Positions 21,446 to 41,302 of a DNA stretch of 64,000 bases are shown here, piece by piece; within the stretch, counting starts at the first letter, position 1; each line of letters opens with the position of its first letter. The stretch comes from Linum tenue (taxonomy: Eukaryota; Streptophyta; Magnoliopsida; Malpighiales; Linaceae), in contig CAMGYJ010000002.1 of NCBI GenBank assembly GCA_946122785.1, positions 23,286,492-23,350,491 on the forward strand, in the 5' to 3' direction. Under the pieces are notes generated by a model. That model saw only the letters and a program-made list of their open reading frames with translations. It searched no databases and was not told where the DNA came from. The position numbers were made by a program, and so were the translations under genes.

Positions 21446-21918
21446 GGGGATAGCAACGGGTTGGATCGGGGATAGATATTGACTATCCATCACTCTACTC
21501 TAACTAGTTCAGGTTATCTATATCCATACCCGTGCAATATTTGAGTAGAAAATAAAACCATGCTCACACCTTATGAGTTTCAGGTATTCATTGATATCTA
21601 TTTTTTCTTTATCTTCTCAACTATTTTGTTACTAATGAGAAATATATTAATATTGAAAAATTATAAATAACAAATCACCAATACCAAGAAAAATAGTAAA
21701 AAAGAAACACTAGTTTATGAGATACTACAAATATAATAGAAATAACGAATATGTGATAAGCAAGGCTAGTTCAGGTTGGATAATGAGTAAATGCCCATTA
21801 CCCATGATATTGGGGTTATATTACCCATATTAACATGTGTTCTATTTTGATAGAATTTTATCCTACCCAATCGGGTTGGATTTGGACGGATATCCTGAAT
21901 TACGAGTATTTTCGGCAT
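21446..21918 (+). repeat. Copy of a hAT-like MITE family (GGGATGGCA ends)
   Basis: The layout is the same as at 58344-58883: a GGGGATAGCA-like left end, ACGGGTTGGATCGGGGATAGA, an AT-rich centre, GGTTGGATAATGAGTAAATGCCCATTACCC, a GGACGGATATCC block and a TTTTCGGCATCTCT right end. More decayed than the 58-kb copy. Non-coding. Confidence 0.6.
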
Positions 21919-22480
21919 CTCTAATCACATCAATCATGCATATAAATTTCTAATAGTGGTGGCAAAGGGATTGGATTCATGGATTTGGATAATATGAATT
22001 AGTGGATTGGATAAAATGAATTGGTGGATTGGAGTCATGAATCCAAGTGGTATCTAAACATTGCACCAATATGTAAATTTCAAAACTTGCAGGTGCTAAA
22101 TTGTCATAGCAAAAAAAAAAAAATTAGACACCAAAAAGTAAATTTTCAATGATATTTTATGTTAACAATTTAAAATTTAGGTATCCAACAATAAACTACA
22201 AAAAAATGAATACTAAATTTTAATTTCTTTCGATGAATCAAATCCATGAACCAATTCAATTAATTTTGAATTAAATGGATTGAATTAGTTGAAAATTTTA
22301 ATGATTAATTGGATTAGTGGACTGGATACAAAATTATTTGTCGAACCTTTCTTTACTCACCAAAATTCTTTTTGAGTTTTAACCATTAAGTTAGCAGACT
22401 AGCCTATGGCCATGTCTTCCCTGCTATCCCTAAAGCAATAAATCTAACAATAACGGGGTAAAATAAGTACATAAAAAATA
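21919..22480. other. Intergenic, AT-rich
   Basis: No gene. About 21960-22340 is rich in ATTGGATT/AATCCAAT-like words with both orientations present, suggestive of an old non-coding repeat without definable ends. Confidence 0.4.
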
Positions 22481-22495
22481 GTTTAGGGGCAGTGA

Positions 22496-22504
22496 AAACC
22501 CTAA
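22496..22504 (+). promoter_or_regulatory. Telo-box AAACCCTAA upstream of SNL
   Basis: A plant telo-box lies about 240 bases before a TATATAT stretch (near 22738) and a long CT-rich leader (22680-22830). These together look like the SNL promoter. The leader appears to be interrupted by a 5' UTR intron from about 22959 (GAAG|GTTTGT) to about 23529 (TTTGCAG). Initiation sites are not proven. Confidence 0.4.
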
Positions 22505-23616
22505 CCTAATGTTTGCGTCAAACGGCCGTCCATTCATGGCCACTACTCTCTCTAATCTCCCCAGTCCCCACTGTCAAATTGCAAATTGCAAATTTACCTT
22601 TTCCAGTTTTCACCCTTTTTATTATTAATAAATAAAATAAAATAGTTTTCGCCACATCTCTTCTCTTCCATTGCATGAAGTGTTTGTGTATTTGCTTTTT
22701 CCCCTTCGCGTCTTCCTTTTCTTTCCCCCTCGCATATGATATATATCTGCCTCTCCCTCTTCTCTTTCCTTTCTCTCTCACAAAAACAATCTAAACTCTC
22801 TACATTCGCATCCGCTCTCCCTCTCTCAGAAGAAGAAGAACCAAATTGCACGAATCAGAAACCAGACGGGAAGAATTCGACAGAGTAAGGGAAGGAAGAG
22901 GGAATTTGGTAGGAAGAGGAAAATTTGGAGAGCAAAGGGCTGCTTCAATTCATTCGGAAGGTTTGTTCCTGGTGTAAAATTCCCTGCAGACTTCTGTTGC
23001 TGTGGGATAATTGCCGCTGAAACGCGCATCTCCATTTGCGCGGTTCCATTTTCTGTATGCGCGGCTATGGCCATGGCCGTTGTAGTTTGTGAGTTTGAAG
23101 TCGTCTCGGGGGGTTTTTTTTTTTTTTGTGTGTGGCTAAATTGGACGAGGGACTTGAATAATCGGCGATCTCTTCTCTTCCTCTATCTATGACTGTCTGC
23201 TGTTGGATATCTCCGCGTTTCAATTCTCTCTTCTTGCTACGGCTATGGTGTTTTACTGCAAAATTTCGAATTGCCTGTCGTGTTAACTTTGTGTTCAAGT
23301 AATGGCGATTTTTTTGAAGCCTCTCTTGGTGGTGCTCTAGACTTGTTCTGTGAGTTCGGTTTGGGATTGTCTGAGGGTTTCCTTTTCTGAGGAGGTGATC
23401 TGCGAGTTGAAATTTTTTAGTTCTATTATGAATTTCTCTCGTTTTATGAAATTGTAGATTGTTTGAGTTCGGCAGGGGTTAGATCTGCTTCGCTTGTGGT
23501 AATGAGCGGGTTTTGCTTGGATTTGCAGGTGTTTTCCGAAGTTATGAGTAGCTGCTGAGGGGAAAGGGAGAACCTTTTCGTTTCTCGGTGGCGTCTGCCT
23601 GTGCTTTGCGGGTGCG

Positions 23617-31969
<8,353 letters not shown>

Positions 31970-32813
31970 TACATGATACTCTACTCATGGTTCCCCCTTC
32001 TTTAACGTCCTGATAAGGTACATCCCGAGCTGTCTGTCTTTCTTATCCGCTCAGCTTTCCTTTTAGAGCAAGAAAAGATGAAGAAAACAGGTTATATATT
32101 TGTTGTAGTGATCTCATTTTTCGTTACGGCGCTGGCAGAACACTGCATTTTTATTTTGGGATGAGTTTTACGTGCAACTAGCGGCGGGCATCGGATGAAA
32201 CGAATGCGACAGTCAGGCAGCAGAGGGATGCACGTACTTCTCAGAAATTTCGTTGGGTCTTCTTCCCTGTCGAGGGAAGGGCGAAATAAAAAAGCCAATT
32301 AGAAGAGGAAAAGGCAGTAGCAGACTAGCAGCAGCTGGCAAGGTGATGGGGCTGCGTGATTGAAATGTAGTATAGCTTTTGTACGTTAGAAGGCCAAAGC
32401 ATTTTGAGCCATCAAAATGCTTTTCTTTCTTCTTCTCTTAAGTTTTTGTACATAGAGAAGGTAAAGAAGAATGTGATCATGTAATACCTGGAGATAGATA
32501 TCCCTTCATCAGATAGACATTCATGATGTATTGTTCATCTCATTTATCATTCATTTTTCTCTAACGTTCCCACGCCTCAGTTCAGCCAGGCCATGCTTGC
32601 TTTTGTCACGGGTGTACCATTACAAATCGCAGAGTACAGCCGGTTCAATAGTTATGAGGATCGAGGATTGAACAACATTGTATCAATTCGAACTGATTCG
32701 GTCTAAATATTAATTCGGGTGATAAAATTCATGATCAAAGAATCGGATGCGGATTGGCACTGACAAGCAGAACAAAACCCAACTTGGGGAAACAATTTTG
32801 TGAAGGAAGACTT
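31970..32813. other. Convergent 3' region between SNL and ISE2
   Basis: The two stop codons are 844 bases apart, tail to tail. The SNL 3' UTR probably runs to about 32500 (AATAAA at 32285 on the plus strand). On the minus strand the ISE2 3' UTR enters the same interval. No other gene is seen. Confidence 0.6.
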
Positions 32814-35800
32814 TCATCCAGCAAGTTCACTGATGGGAGAACGATCCATGATATCTGCAGCAGACTTGGCATTGCTCTTCAGAGCCGGGTCGACATCAGG
32901 CAACTTGGGAATCTGCGCCAGCAAGTCGACCGTCCTCCTCAAAAGCCTCGCTAGATCCCCATCGTCCATGGCGCAATCCATCGTCATCTCCCTCCAGCTT
33001 AACCCAGAAGCCCACGCCTCCACCATCCCGGCAAACTGGCTGTCCAAGAAGCAAGAAATCCCCACCCCGTGCCTCTCCTGAATCTTCACAAACCGACTCC
33101 TCTGCTCCTCCAGCGCTCCCACCACGCGAATCACCACGCTTGAGGGCTCGTAGATGTAGCTGCTGTTCTCGTGGACGCGCACTTTGATCCCTTCGGAGAC
33201 CACGCTCGCACACACCCCTGCCAGCTGCGACGGCTTCAGGTCCAGTAGGATCCTATTCCGAACCACCATTGCCAGCCACAGCTCGTTCTCCCCACGAATC
33301 ACCGCTGCAGTCTCCCCCAGTGGGAAGATCATCTGTGTGTTTATGTCCAATGCCCTGAGCTCGTGCACCACGTTGCATATCTTCAGGAACTCTTTCCATC
33401 CTGACGGTTCGATCTCCCTGATCCTTTCTGACAACCTGGCTGACCTCATCTTCAGACGCTTGATCTTGTCCTGTGTCGCGTTCTTCCGTTCCAGGATCTT
33501 TTTGTACTCTCTGAATCCTTCTGTTCTCGATATTCTTTTCTTCAACCTCGCCACCTTGTTACGTTGGTCCTTGTACTGCACCACGGCATCGTGGTAAGCT
33601 TGTGACTTGTGCAGTATCTCGTCGTTCTCGGACAGACTGGTTAGAACGGGGACGTTTAAGCTCCATGACCATGTTTCCAGAGATCCTTCTGAGAACCACA
33701 ATCCCCCCAGTTCAGAATCAGCTATCTTTTCCCATTGCTTCTCCTCTTTTTCCAGAAGCATCCACATGGCTTCTCGGGGCAAAGCGTCGCCTTGTGCCAA
33801 TGGAACGTTGGGGAAGCCAGTCCTGTAAACAGTTCTGATCCATTTCTCTGTGAAGAGATACCATGAATTGTCCGACCCCAATGCTAAATGATAAGACGGT
33901 TCCATCACGTCAGGAGTTTCTTCTTCGTCGGCATCAGCATCACTTAACTCGCTGGGTACAGGAACCGAATCGTCGACAGAAACCAAGTCCATTAGCTTCG
34001 AGCTACTGAAGGAATCGGCCTTCCCCAAGTAAACAGCAGGAACAGAATGTTCAACTCCATCCGAGTCTTTGTAATGTAAGCACAAAAAGAGTAACTGGTC
34101 ATTTCCCATTTCCGCGAGGAGACTTTTTAGCGCATTCAATCTTTGTACTTCCACCACTCTTCTTAGTTCAGTCCGAAGGCGTTTTTCTTCTCTCAGCTGT
34201 TCCTGAAGTAGTACGATTTCTTTATATGCCCACTCTGGTAAGATCTGGCGGCTCCTTCTATCTACTGCCTCGTCGCTAATTTCTGACGTCAAAATCTCAA
34301 TCTCTTTCTGGATTCTCGAGAGCTCCTCTTTGGAAGCAACCATGACGTTGCTACCAATGTACGTTCCGAAACTTCTCTCCACCAGTTTCTTCGCTTCCTC
34401 TAAAGTTCTCCCTGCCTGGAGAGGCTCTGTGTCACCAGACTCGTTCAGTCTACGAGTGACTCTAGAACCAGCAAGCAAGTTCAGAACCATCCCATAGGAA
34501 GCAGTGAACTGTGAAACAAGTGGTTCTAGTCCAGCAAACAGAAGTTTGCAGGCTTCTTCAGCGCCTTCAGTGGAGCTTTGAATCAGGACGACATTGCCCT
34601 TTTCGTCAATGCCTCTCCGTCCAGCCCGGCCAGCCATTTGAAGCAGCTCATTTGGGCTTAACTGAATACGACCACTGGCATTCCTCTTACTGATGGATGA
34701 GATGACAGCTGTTCTGGCAGGCATGTTGATCCCAGCAGCTAAGGTTTCCGTAGCAAAGATGACCTTAATGAGTCCTCTCTGGAACAATTCCTCGATGAAT
34801 GATTTCCACAAAGGTAGACAGCCAGCATGATGAGCAGCAATTCCTCTTCGAAGTCCTCTGATGGCAGTCTCACGGACGGCATCAGGATTCTGAAGAGTAA
34901 ACTTCTTGAGAGCAAGTTCAACCTCAGTCGTTTCACATTCATCCAAGAGCTTGCAACCTTCAAGATACTTCACAGAAGCATCACATCCTCTTCGGTTGAA
35001 GATGAACCAGATTGCTGGCAGCATATCTCTCGCCCTGAGCTGACCTAATGTGTCAACGACAAGAGGGACCTAAACCACACATAAGTTATTCAGCTGGTCA
35101 AAGCCTTCTAACACGAAATCGTATTCCTAAAGCAAAGCATAGTCATGCTATAATGAGATCAGAGAAGTTCTTACCAATGAGCGTCGGATTCTGCTTATAT
35201 CATTTTTTGAAAGGGACTCTTCAGGATTCATGAGATTGCTATCATAATCGTTTCGACCTCTACGTTTTCTTGGATTCCTTCTCCTTGGCCACTCATCATC
35301 TTTATATGATCTAGATCCTGGGGCAGAAAGCTGCAAGTAATTAAGGGATAATTTCCTGTTCCAAATTTAGAAACAATGCTTTAGTAAAGACACAGAATCA
35401 TTAGCAGATGTGAGTTAATAGAGCAGGATGTTTGCAGCCCACCTGTTCATGCGCTTTCCTTTGTCTTTCTCGTCAAGAAGAGGTAGCAGAGAAGTCTTTG
35501 TAGAGAAATGCCAAGTTAGTGGAACTGGACGTCTGGCAGATGTCACCAATTCAGTTTCTCCGTGCACCTATAGCAACAAAAGTGCGTAGAAAATAATCGA
35601 GACACCAAATCAGGCCCAAAACTAACAGGATTCACCACAGTTTTATTACAGCTTAACAGTCATTGAGAGACAACTGTGCAACTTGGTTTTGGCAAAAATG
35701 TTAGCGACATTCAACAATATAAAATTTACCTCACGTATCCAACCAGCGAGCTCATCTGGATTCTTTACAGTTGCTGACAGACATATCAACTGAACCTCCT

Positions 35801-37132
35801 TAGGGCAGTAAATAACCTGACATAATCACCCGCAAAATCAATCACCAAGCTACGGGGATTGCAGCTTTTGGCAATAAAAAACCTACTACATGAGTACATA
35901 CTTACAATCTCCTCCCACACTGTTCCTCGAGATATATCACTTAGATAATGAACTTCATCTAGGACAATCACGTCCACAAAGAGGAGTCCACTACCCGAAG
36001 AAACTGTCCCAATGCTGCATGATTAGATATAGCACCCTGAGTCCATGATTTACACAACACCTTGAGCAATGCACAAAAGAATATTACGAAATTCAGAAAA
36101 TTAAATCAATGCTACAGCAAACAGCATCCAGACACGAACTAAGTTATACCTTTGGTACAGCATATTACGCAGAATTTCTGTAGTCATGATCAAAATCTGA
36201 GCATCTTTATTGACAGCAGAATCTCCAGTGAGAAGACCGACATTGTCATCTCCAAACGTCTCCCTATCAATCAATTGCCACAACATATAAACATCTACTC
36301 ACCAGTTTCATCCATAATTTCCTCTATGACCGAAGCAAATTTGCATTCGAATTACTAACCGGAAATCGCGGAACTTCTGATTGGACAATGCCTTAAGCGG
36401 AGTGGTATAGAATATCCTCCTTCCTCGTGCCACTGTAGCCACCGCAGCAGCTTCAGCTATCAACGTCTTCCCGCTGCTGGTAGGAGCAGAGACCACGACC
36501 GAGGAGCCCCTCAAGAATGCTTCTACAGCTAACCGCTACACGAACGAAACGTTTTACGCACCGGAATTCCAATCTAAACTTATGAGAGAGCACAGAAAAG
36601 CAGGCATTTCGTCTACCTGTACCTGAAATTTGTCGATTCGGAAATCATAGATAGAAGCGAGCTCATCAACGTCAATAATCTCATCCCCGAACTCTTTGAC
36701 TACAGCACGGAGGCGCTCGACTCTCTGCAACTTCGTCTCCTCGCGCCAAGCCGAGATCTCTCCCGTCGCCATCGATACTTCGGTTTCATCTTCGTTTGGT
36801 TCGACTCCGTCGTCCTCGTCCTCGTCGTAGTCGTATTCATCGGCAGCTTCCTCATCATCGTCGTCGTCTTCTTCTTCGTCATCGTCGTCCTCTTCTTCTC
36901 GGTCGTCGGCGTCGTAGAGCTGCGATTCGGCGGGGAAAGTAGAGTTGGGGGACTTGGAGTGGAGCCGCCGTGGAGCGAGTGAATTTGAGGATTGCGAGGG
37001 GATCAACCTAGGGCGGCAGAAGGCTAGGGTTTGGGAGAGAGGTTGGAAGTATGGAAATGAAGTAGAGACGATGAAGGGGAGGGAAAGTGAAGAAGAAAGT
37101 TGAAGAGGTAAGAGGATAGGGAGTGATTTCAT
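32814..37132 (-). CDS. ISE2: ISE2 chloroplast DExH-box RNA helicase
   Basis: Ski2-like RNA helicase that in Arabidopsis acts in chloroplast RNA processing and affects plasmodesmata and embryo development. CDS: complement(join(32814..35069, 35175..35355, 35443..35567, 35730..35816, 35906..36014, 36150..36263, 36360..36535, 36623..37132)), 1185 residues, close to the Arabidopsis length. The N-terminus is Ser/Leu/Arg-rich, like a plastid transit peptide. A Glu/Asp-rich tract at about 75-115 follows. Walker A APTSSGKT is at 187-194, DEVH at 286-289, SAT at 317-319, HHAGCLPLWK near 514, QMAGRAGRRG near 578. A DSHCT domain forms the last ~170 residues, ending in the conserved SELAG. All splice sites are GT-AG and phases agree. 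No damage seen. Confidence 0.96.
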
Positions 37133-37252
37133 GGCGGGAGAGAGGGATAGTGAGGCTCGCCGTGTTTTCCCTCTTTAACGGATTGTTTTCACTTTTTCAG
37201 TCTTCGGGTTTATTCTTTTCTTCTATTGCCGGTGTACTTTGGGCCGTTTACT

Positions 37253-38035
37253 CTTGCCGGTAGGGGTGAACAAACTCCGCAAAACCGACCCATCCGTCCA
37301 ACCCGACCCAACCCACACGTATTTATCGCTAAAACGAAGGTTTTAGGTTTGGTGAGATTTTTTTTTTTACAACCCGCCTCTTTTGAGTTGGGTTTGGATT
37401 TTGGATTACACAACCCGTAGAACCTGACTCAACCCGTGTTTCAATTATTGGTATGAGTTCGTATAATTTTTTTTTTGTCATATACATATATAGCTATACT
37501 TATGAGAAAATTCAGATATTTCGTCATGTTTTTCTCTCATGGTCTCCATAATCTAATGCATTCTTCGAATTAAAGTTTATACATAAATTTAATATAGCTA
37601 TGATTCACGTAATCATTTTTCTTGTGTACAATTTTAATATAATAACATATTATGGATGCGTTAATTTATAACATTTTTAGCATATTTCAACAAATTTCGT
37701 GAAAAAAACTAGACATAAGTTGAAGTAAATCAAATTTTATTAAAATTCAAACAACATTTGTGAATTTTGATGCCTTTCACCTCGGTTTATTCGTTTGAAT
37801 TTTTAATTAGTTATAAAATATTTTTATGGTGTAGAATAATTACATATTTTGTGTTGAGTTGGGTTTTACTTAAAAATATCTTAAACCCGACTCAATCCAA
37901 TTAGAAACAAACCGTAGGGTTTAAATTTTTTTGGATGGGTTTGGGTTTAATATTTCTCAAACCGTAGTGGATGGATCGGGTGATTAAAATGCCTAAACCC
38001 GGACCACCCAACCCATGTACACCCCTACTTGTCGG
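37253..38035 (+). mobile_element. hAT-type MITE with 8-bp target-site duplication
   Basis: The element proper is 37261-38027 (767 bp). It has inverted ends TAGGGGTGAACA and TGTACACCCCTA (one mismatch). Flanks CTTGCCGG (37253-37260) and CTTGTCGG (38028-38035) are an 8-bp duplication with one change, the hAT size. The body is AT-rich in the middle, with ACCCGACCCAACCC-like blocks toward both ends in opposite orientation. No transposase is encoded. It begins 129 bases upstream of the ISE2 start codon. Confidence 0.8.
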
Positions 38036-38039
38036 TATT

Positions 38040-38450
38040 CTTTTCTTTTCACTTTTTCTAGCTCTCAGAGAACTATCTTCGTCGTTGCCTCAATATCCTT
38101 ATCTCTCGTGATAATGGAGGGTGATTCTGAAGTGGTCGTTAAATAAGTCAGACAAGGCGTTCTAGAAGATTCGATTGGTGGTCCGGTGTTTCGTGAGTGT
38201 CGTCAGATTCTAGATTCTTTGTCAATTTGTATAGAGTTTAGGGCGGTCCCTAGAGCCACAAACAATGTTGTCCATAGAGTGGCGCGTAAAGCACTGCTTT
38301 TGTCTCTTCTAGAACTAGAATTTTTCGACTTTTTGGGGTGACTTCATTAGTTTTTCTATTGTAGGGGGTCCTGGGTAAATTTGTTTGTATAACTATTTCC
38401 TCTTGATATCACTCAGAAATAAATAAATAAATAAATAAATGAATAAATAA
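38040..38450 (+). pseudogene. LINE RNase H fragment with (AAAT)n tail
   Basis: Frames combined give VIMEGDSEVVVK, VLEDSIGGPVFRECRQILDSL and ATNNVVHRVARKALL, the RVT_3 RNase H of plant LINEs. The coding sequence has stops. It ends at about 38340 with LINE-like 3' sequence and an AAATAAAT microsatellite at 38411-38450 that may derive from its tail. Confidence 0.7.
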
Positions 38451-38679
38451 AAATACTACGAGCCGTTTAGCTACATGGCCTGATGGCCATTAAGGGGGTA
38501 GTCTGCTCGTGGAAGGGATGGCAACATTAGGTTCGAGATAAGATATCGCATATTCATTGATTAATTTGAATTAAATTGGGTTTTATTTATATCAATGCAT
38601 ATACATAAACAGGTTAGAATATCAAAATCATACTGGTTTGACCCACCCTAATTAATTTTATTTTATTGGACGGAGACAA

Positions 38680-39060
38680 ACCTCACCCCCGAGTCACCTT
38701 GGGGTCACCCTGACAACCCCAGGGTCAATCACCTCAGGTCACCTAGCCCGCCTCAGAGGTCACTCCAACCACCCGGGATCAATCACCCTAGGATCACTCC
38801 AGGCCGCTGGGGTCAATCACTCTGGCTCACCGAGCCCACCCCAAGGTCATTCCGACCACCCGGGGTCAATCACCCTGGGTCACCTTGGGGTCACTCCAGC
38901 CCGCCAGGGTCAATCACCCAGAGTCACCTTAGGATCACTCCGGCCACCCCGTAGTCAATCATCTCGGGTCACCTAGCCTGCCTCGGGGTCACTCAGGCTA
39001 CCCCGAGGTCACTCCGGTCACCCGCGTGGTCAACCAACTCGGGTCACCTTGACCACCTTG
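38680..39060. repeat. GC-rich minisatellite of GGTCAATCACC units
   Basis: Irregular tandem units of about 50-60 bp repeat the words GGGTCAATCACC, GGTCACCT, AGCCCGCC and GGGGTCACTCC at least seven times. The base composition contrasts sharply with the AT-rich surroundings. The units read partly as inverted forms of each other (GGGGTCACC and related words). Confidence 0.8.
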
Positions 39061-39480
39061 GGCTCTCCGCCCACCCCAGGTCACTTAGAACCTTTAGTCA
39101 CGTACCCCGCGACGTGTCCTCTCTCCACACCACCAAGCTCCCGAGGGAGTCACGTACTCCATTCATGTTCTCCTGGAGGTCTCAATAAAAGGTCACTTCG
39201 TCTACATATTGAGGTAAGCAAAAAATCCACATGCCTAGACTCGTGAACTCTTGCTATGATTAGTACAAATATTCATTCTCAACACCATTCCCTCATCTTT
39301 CATTTCGAGGTAATATTCCTCCCCACTCAACACACTCGCTAACTTTAGCATCGAAGAGCGTCCCCGCCGAGATCACCCGACGGACCCGTTTTGCAGTAGA
39401 CGACCGGAGCTGACATCACGAGAGAAGTTCGAGGTGAAAGGTGGTCGTCGACAGACTCTGGTGCCCAACATAAAAAAAAC
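39061..39480 (+). mobile_element. Probable LTR remnant
   Basis: About 39330-39420 has the CTAACTTTAGCATCGAAGAG, CCCCGCCGAGATCACCCG, GACGGACCCGTTTTGCAG series that I associate with the 3' end of some plant Ty3/gypsy LTRs. It is followed by TGGTGCCCAACA, possibly a decayed primer-binding region. No coding sequence follows. The minisatellite may have lain in the same LTR. The family assignment is from memory. Confidence 0.4.
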
Positions 39481-39519
39481 TCGACGTCGACTACAACTCC
39501 GACATCAACAATACTCATA

Positions 39520-39955
39520 TACATTTAGGATTGGGGTATCCACGGATAACCATGAATAATAATTTCTCTTTATAACTTCAACTAACATGTTAACAATTTC
39601 ACGTATACTCACATTACATAAATGAAAATTAAAACTATAAACTACTAAAATTAAGAAAATTAGTTAAAAAATATAATTTCATGAAATATTATTTGTGCAT
39701 AATAAATATAAAATATGTTAAGAAAAATAATGATCATTTTAAACAAAATACATATGTACGTATATAATTGGTCGGGTTGGGGTTGTTAGTGTGAAAATCA
39801 TGCCTACCCATCACCCGCAATATTTGAATTCGGATTTTACCCATATGGACTAAAACGTATTTGGTTTTGGATTTACCCACCCAAATACTAAAACGTATTT
39901 GGTTTCAGATTCATACGAGTATGTACGATTATGGCTATTTTTGTCATCTTTAATG
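39520..39955 (+). repeat. Copy of the GGGATGGCA hAT-like MITE family (truncated)
   Basis: Aligns with the inner and right part of 58344-58883: GGTATCCACGGATAACCATGA, TTTCTCTTTATAACTTCAAC, GTGAAAATCATGCCTACCCAT and a TATTTTTGTCATCTTTA right end. The left end is missing. Confidence 0.6.
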
Positions 39956-41302
39956 AATTTGGGTGATGTACACTCAAATCTCAAAGCATAATGTATTTTA
40001 ATTACAGGTAATAGTTGGGTTTGTTAGTAGTTAACCGTTAATTGATAATGTGGTTAGCGGTTATCTCCCAACCAAAAAATTATTATCGCTAGTCGAACCG
40101 CCATGACTTAGCAGTTAATTGCGAACTGTCAATGCAGTAGTGGTTACTTTAGCGATCAGTCGCCTACCCGCCCGAAAGGGAGAATGGTGGTAGGTTTGTT
40201 GATTTGGGAAAATGCAAGGGACATAATTGTCTTTATAGAGAATGTATAAAAGGAAAGTGATGGGCCTGAGAAATCCTAGCTGCACACTCGCTTCTTCTCT
40301 TCGTTCTCGTCTGCTCAACTCTCTCTTTTTTCATCTACATATTAAAAAAATGAATTTGCATCCTTTGTGAACCGACAAACAGAAGAAAATACAACCCTTA
40401 TTATTCTCACTCTCAAACAATCGAACCCTAACCGCCACCTATTCTCATCTCTTCACCATCCAAGTAAAACGGACAAAGAGGGCTGATAGCGTCGACAACA
40501 TTGAAGTCGCCCATCATCGCTTCTATGTTATCAAGGAGGGCTGATGGTTGAATTGATTGATATTCAAGCATTGTTATGTATAGAAACTATGTTATCAAGG
40601 AGAGCGTTTTGGTTTTTGAAAAGAACTAGTAGTTCTAGCTCGGGCAGCAGTTCTCATCCAGTTGAGTAAACACCTTCTGGAAATGAATGCAAGTTTGGGG
40701 CATGAATTACTGACTTGGAAACTGCTTATTGATCTAAGGACTTAGGACTACTGATGGAGTGAAATTGCTTCTCTGATGCTTCATGGAAGGGTGATGAGAG
40801 TGGTTTGGTGGGATGAGTAATTTTTGTAGACAGACAAGGTGGGAATATTAGAACGGAACAAGTTGGTTGTTACGTAGAGGATGGTGTGTAAAGAGACATT
40901 TGGGAATTTTAGGCAAGCTGCAGAAGGCCCTAATAGAGCTTTAGCAAAAGTAATTTCCTTTAGTTCTTAACCACTTGAGGAGCACAACTCTTTTATATTG
41001 AAGGTTTGGTGTTGTGCGTATTATTCATTGTTGAAATTCACTTTGTTAAACATTGAGCTGATTGGGTCCTTGTTTCAGCTCCTTTGTTGTGCCCCAATAT
41101 GGAGATTTTAGATGTTTTGGTTAGATGGGTGTGCAATGCTCTGGTAATTAAGCCAAGTACTTTTTTTGGCATTCCTAACATGTTGTATGCTATTGTTGTT
41201 ACTCAGACGTGATTGTGTGTAGACTTCATTACTTCGCTTTCTCGTATTTCCATCACTTTATTGATTGCATCCTCACTTATTTTTTATGGCGTGAACTAGA
41301 TT
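39956..41302. other. Intergenic
   Basis: No intact gene recognised. About 40000-40140 belongs to the GTTAACCGTTAATTG dispersed repeat type. About 40260-40500 has CT-rich and AACCCTAACC sequence like a plant promoter or leader, but no open frame follows. Confidence 0.45.

Noticed and set aside
36700..36882. Thr-rich 60-residue frame in ISE2 exon 1
   Set aside because: Shifted reading of the Glu/Asp tract of ISE2.
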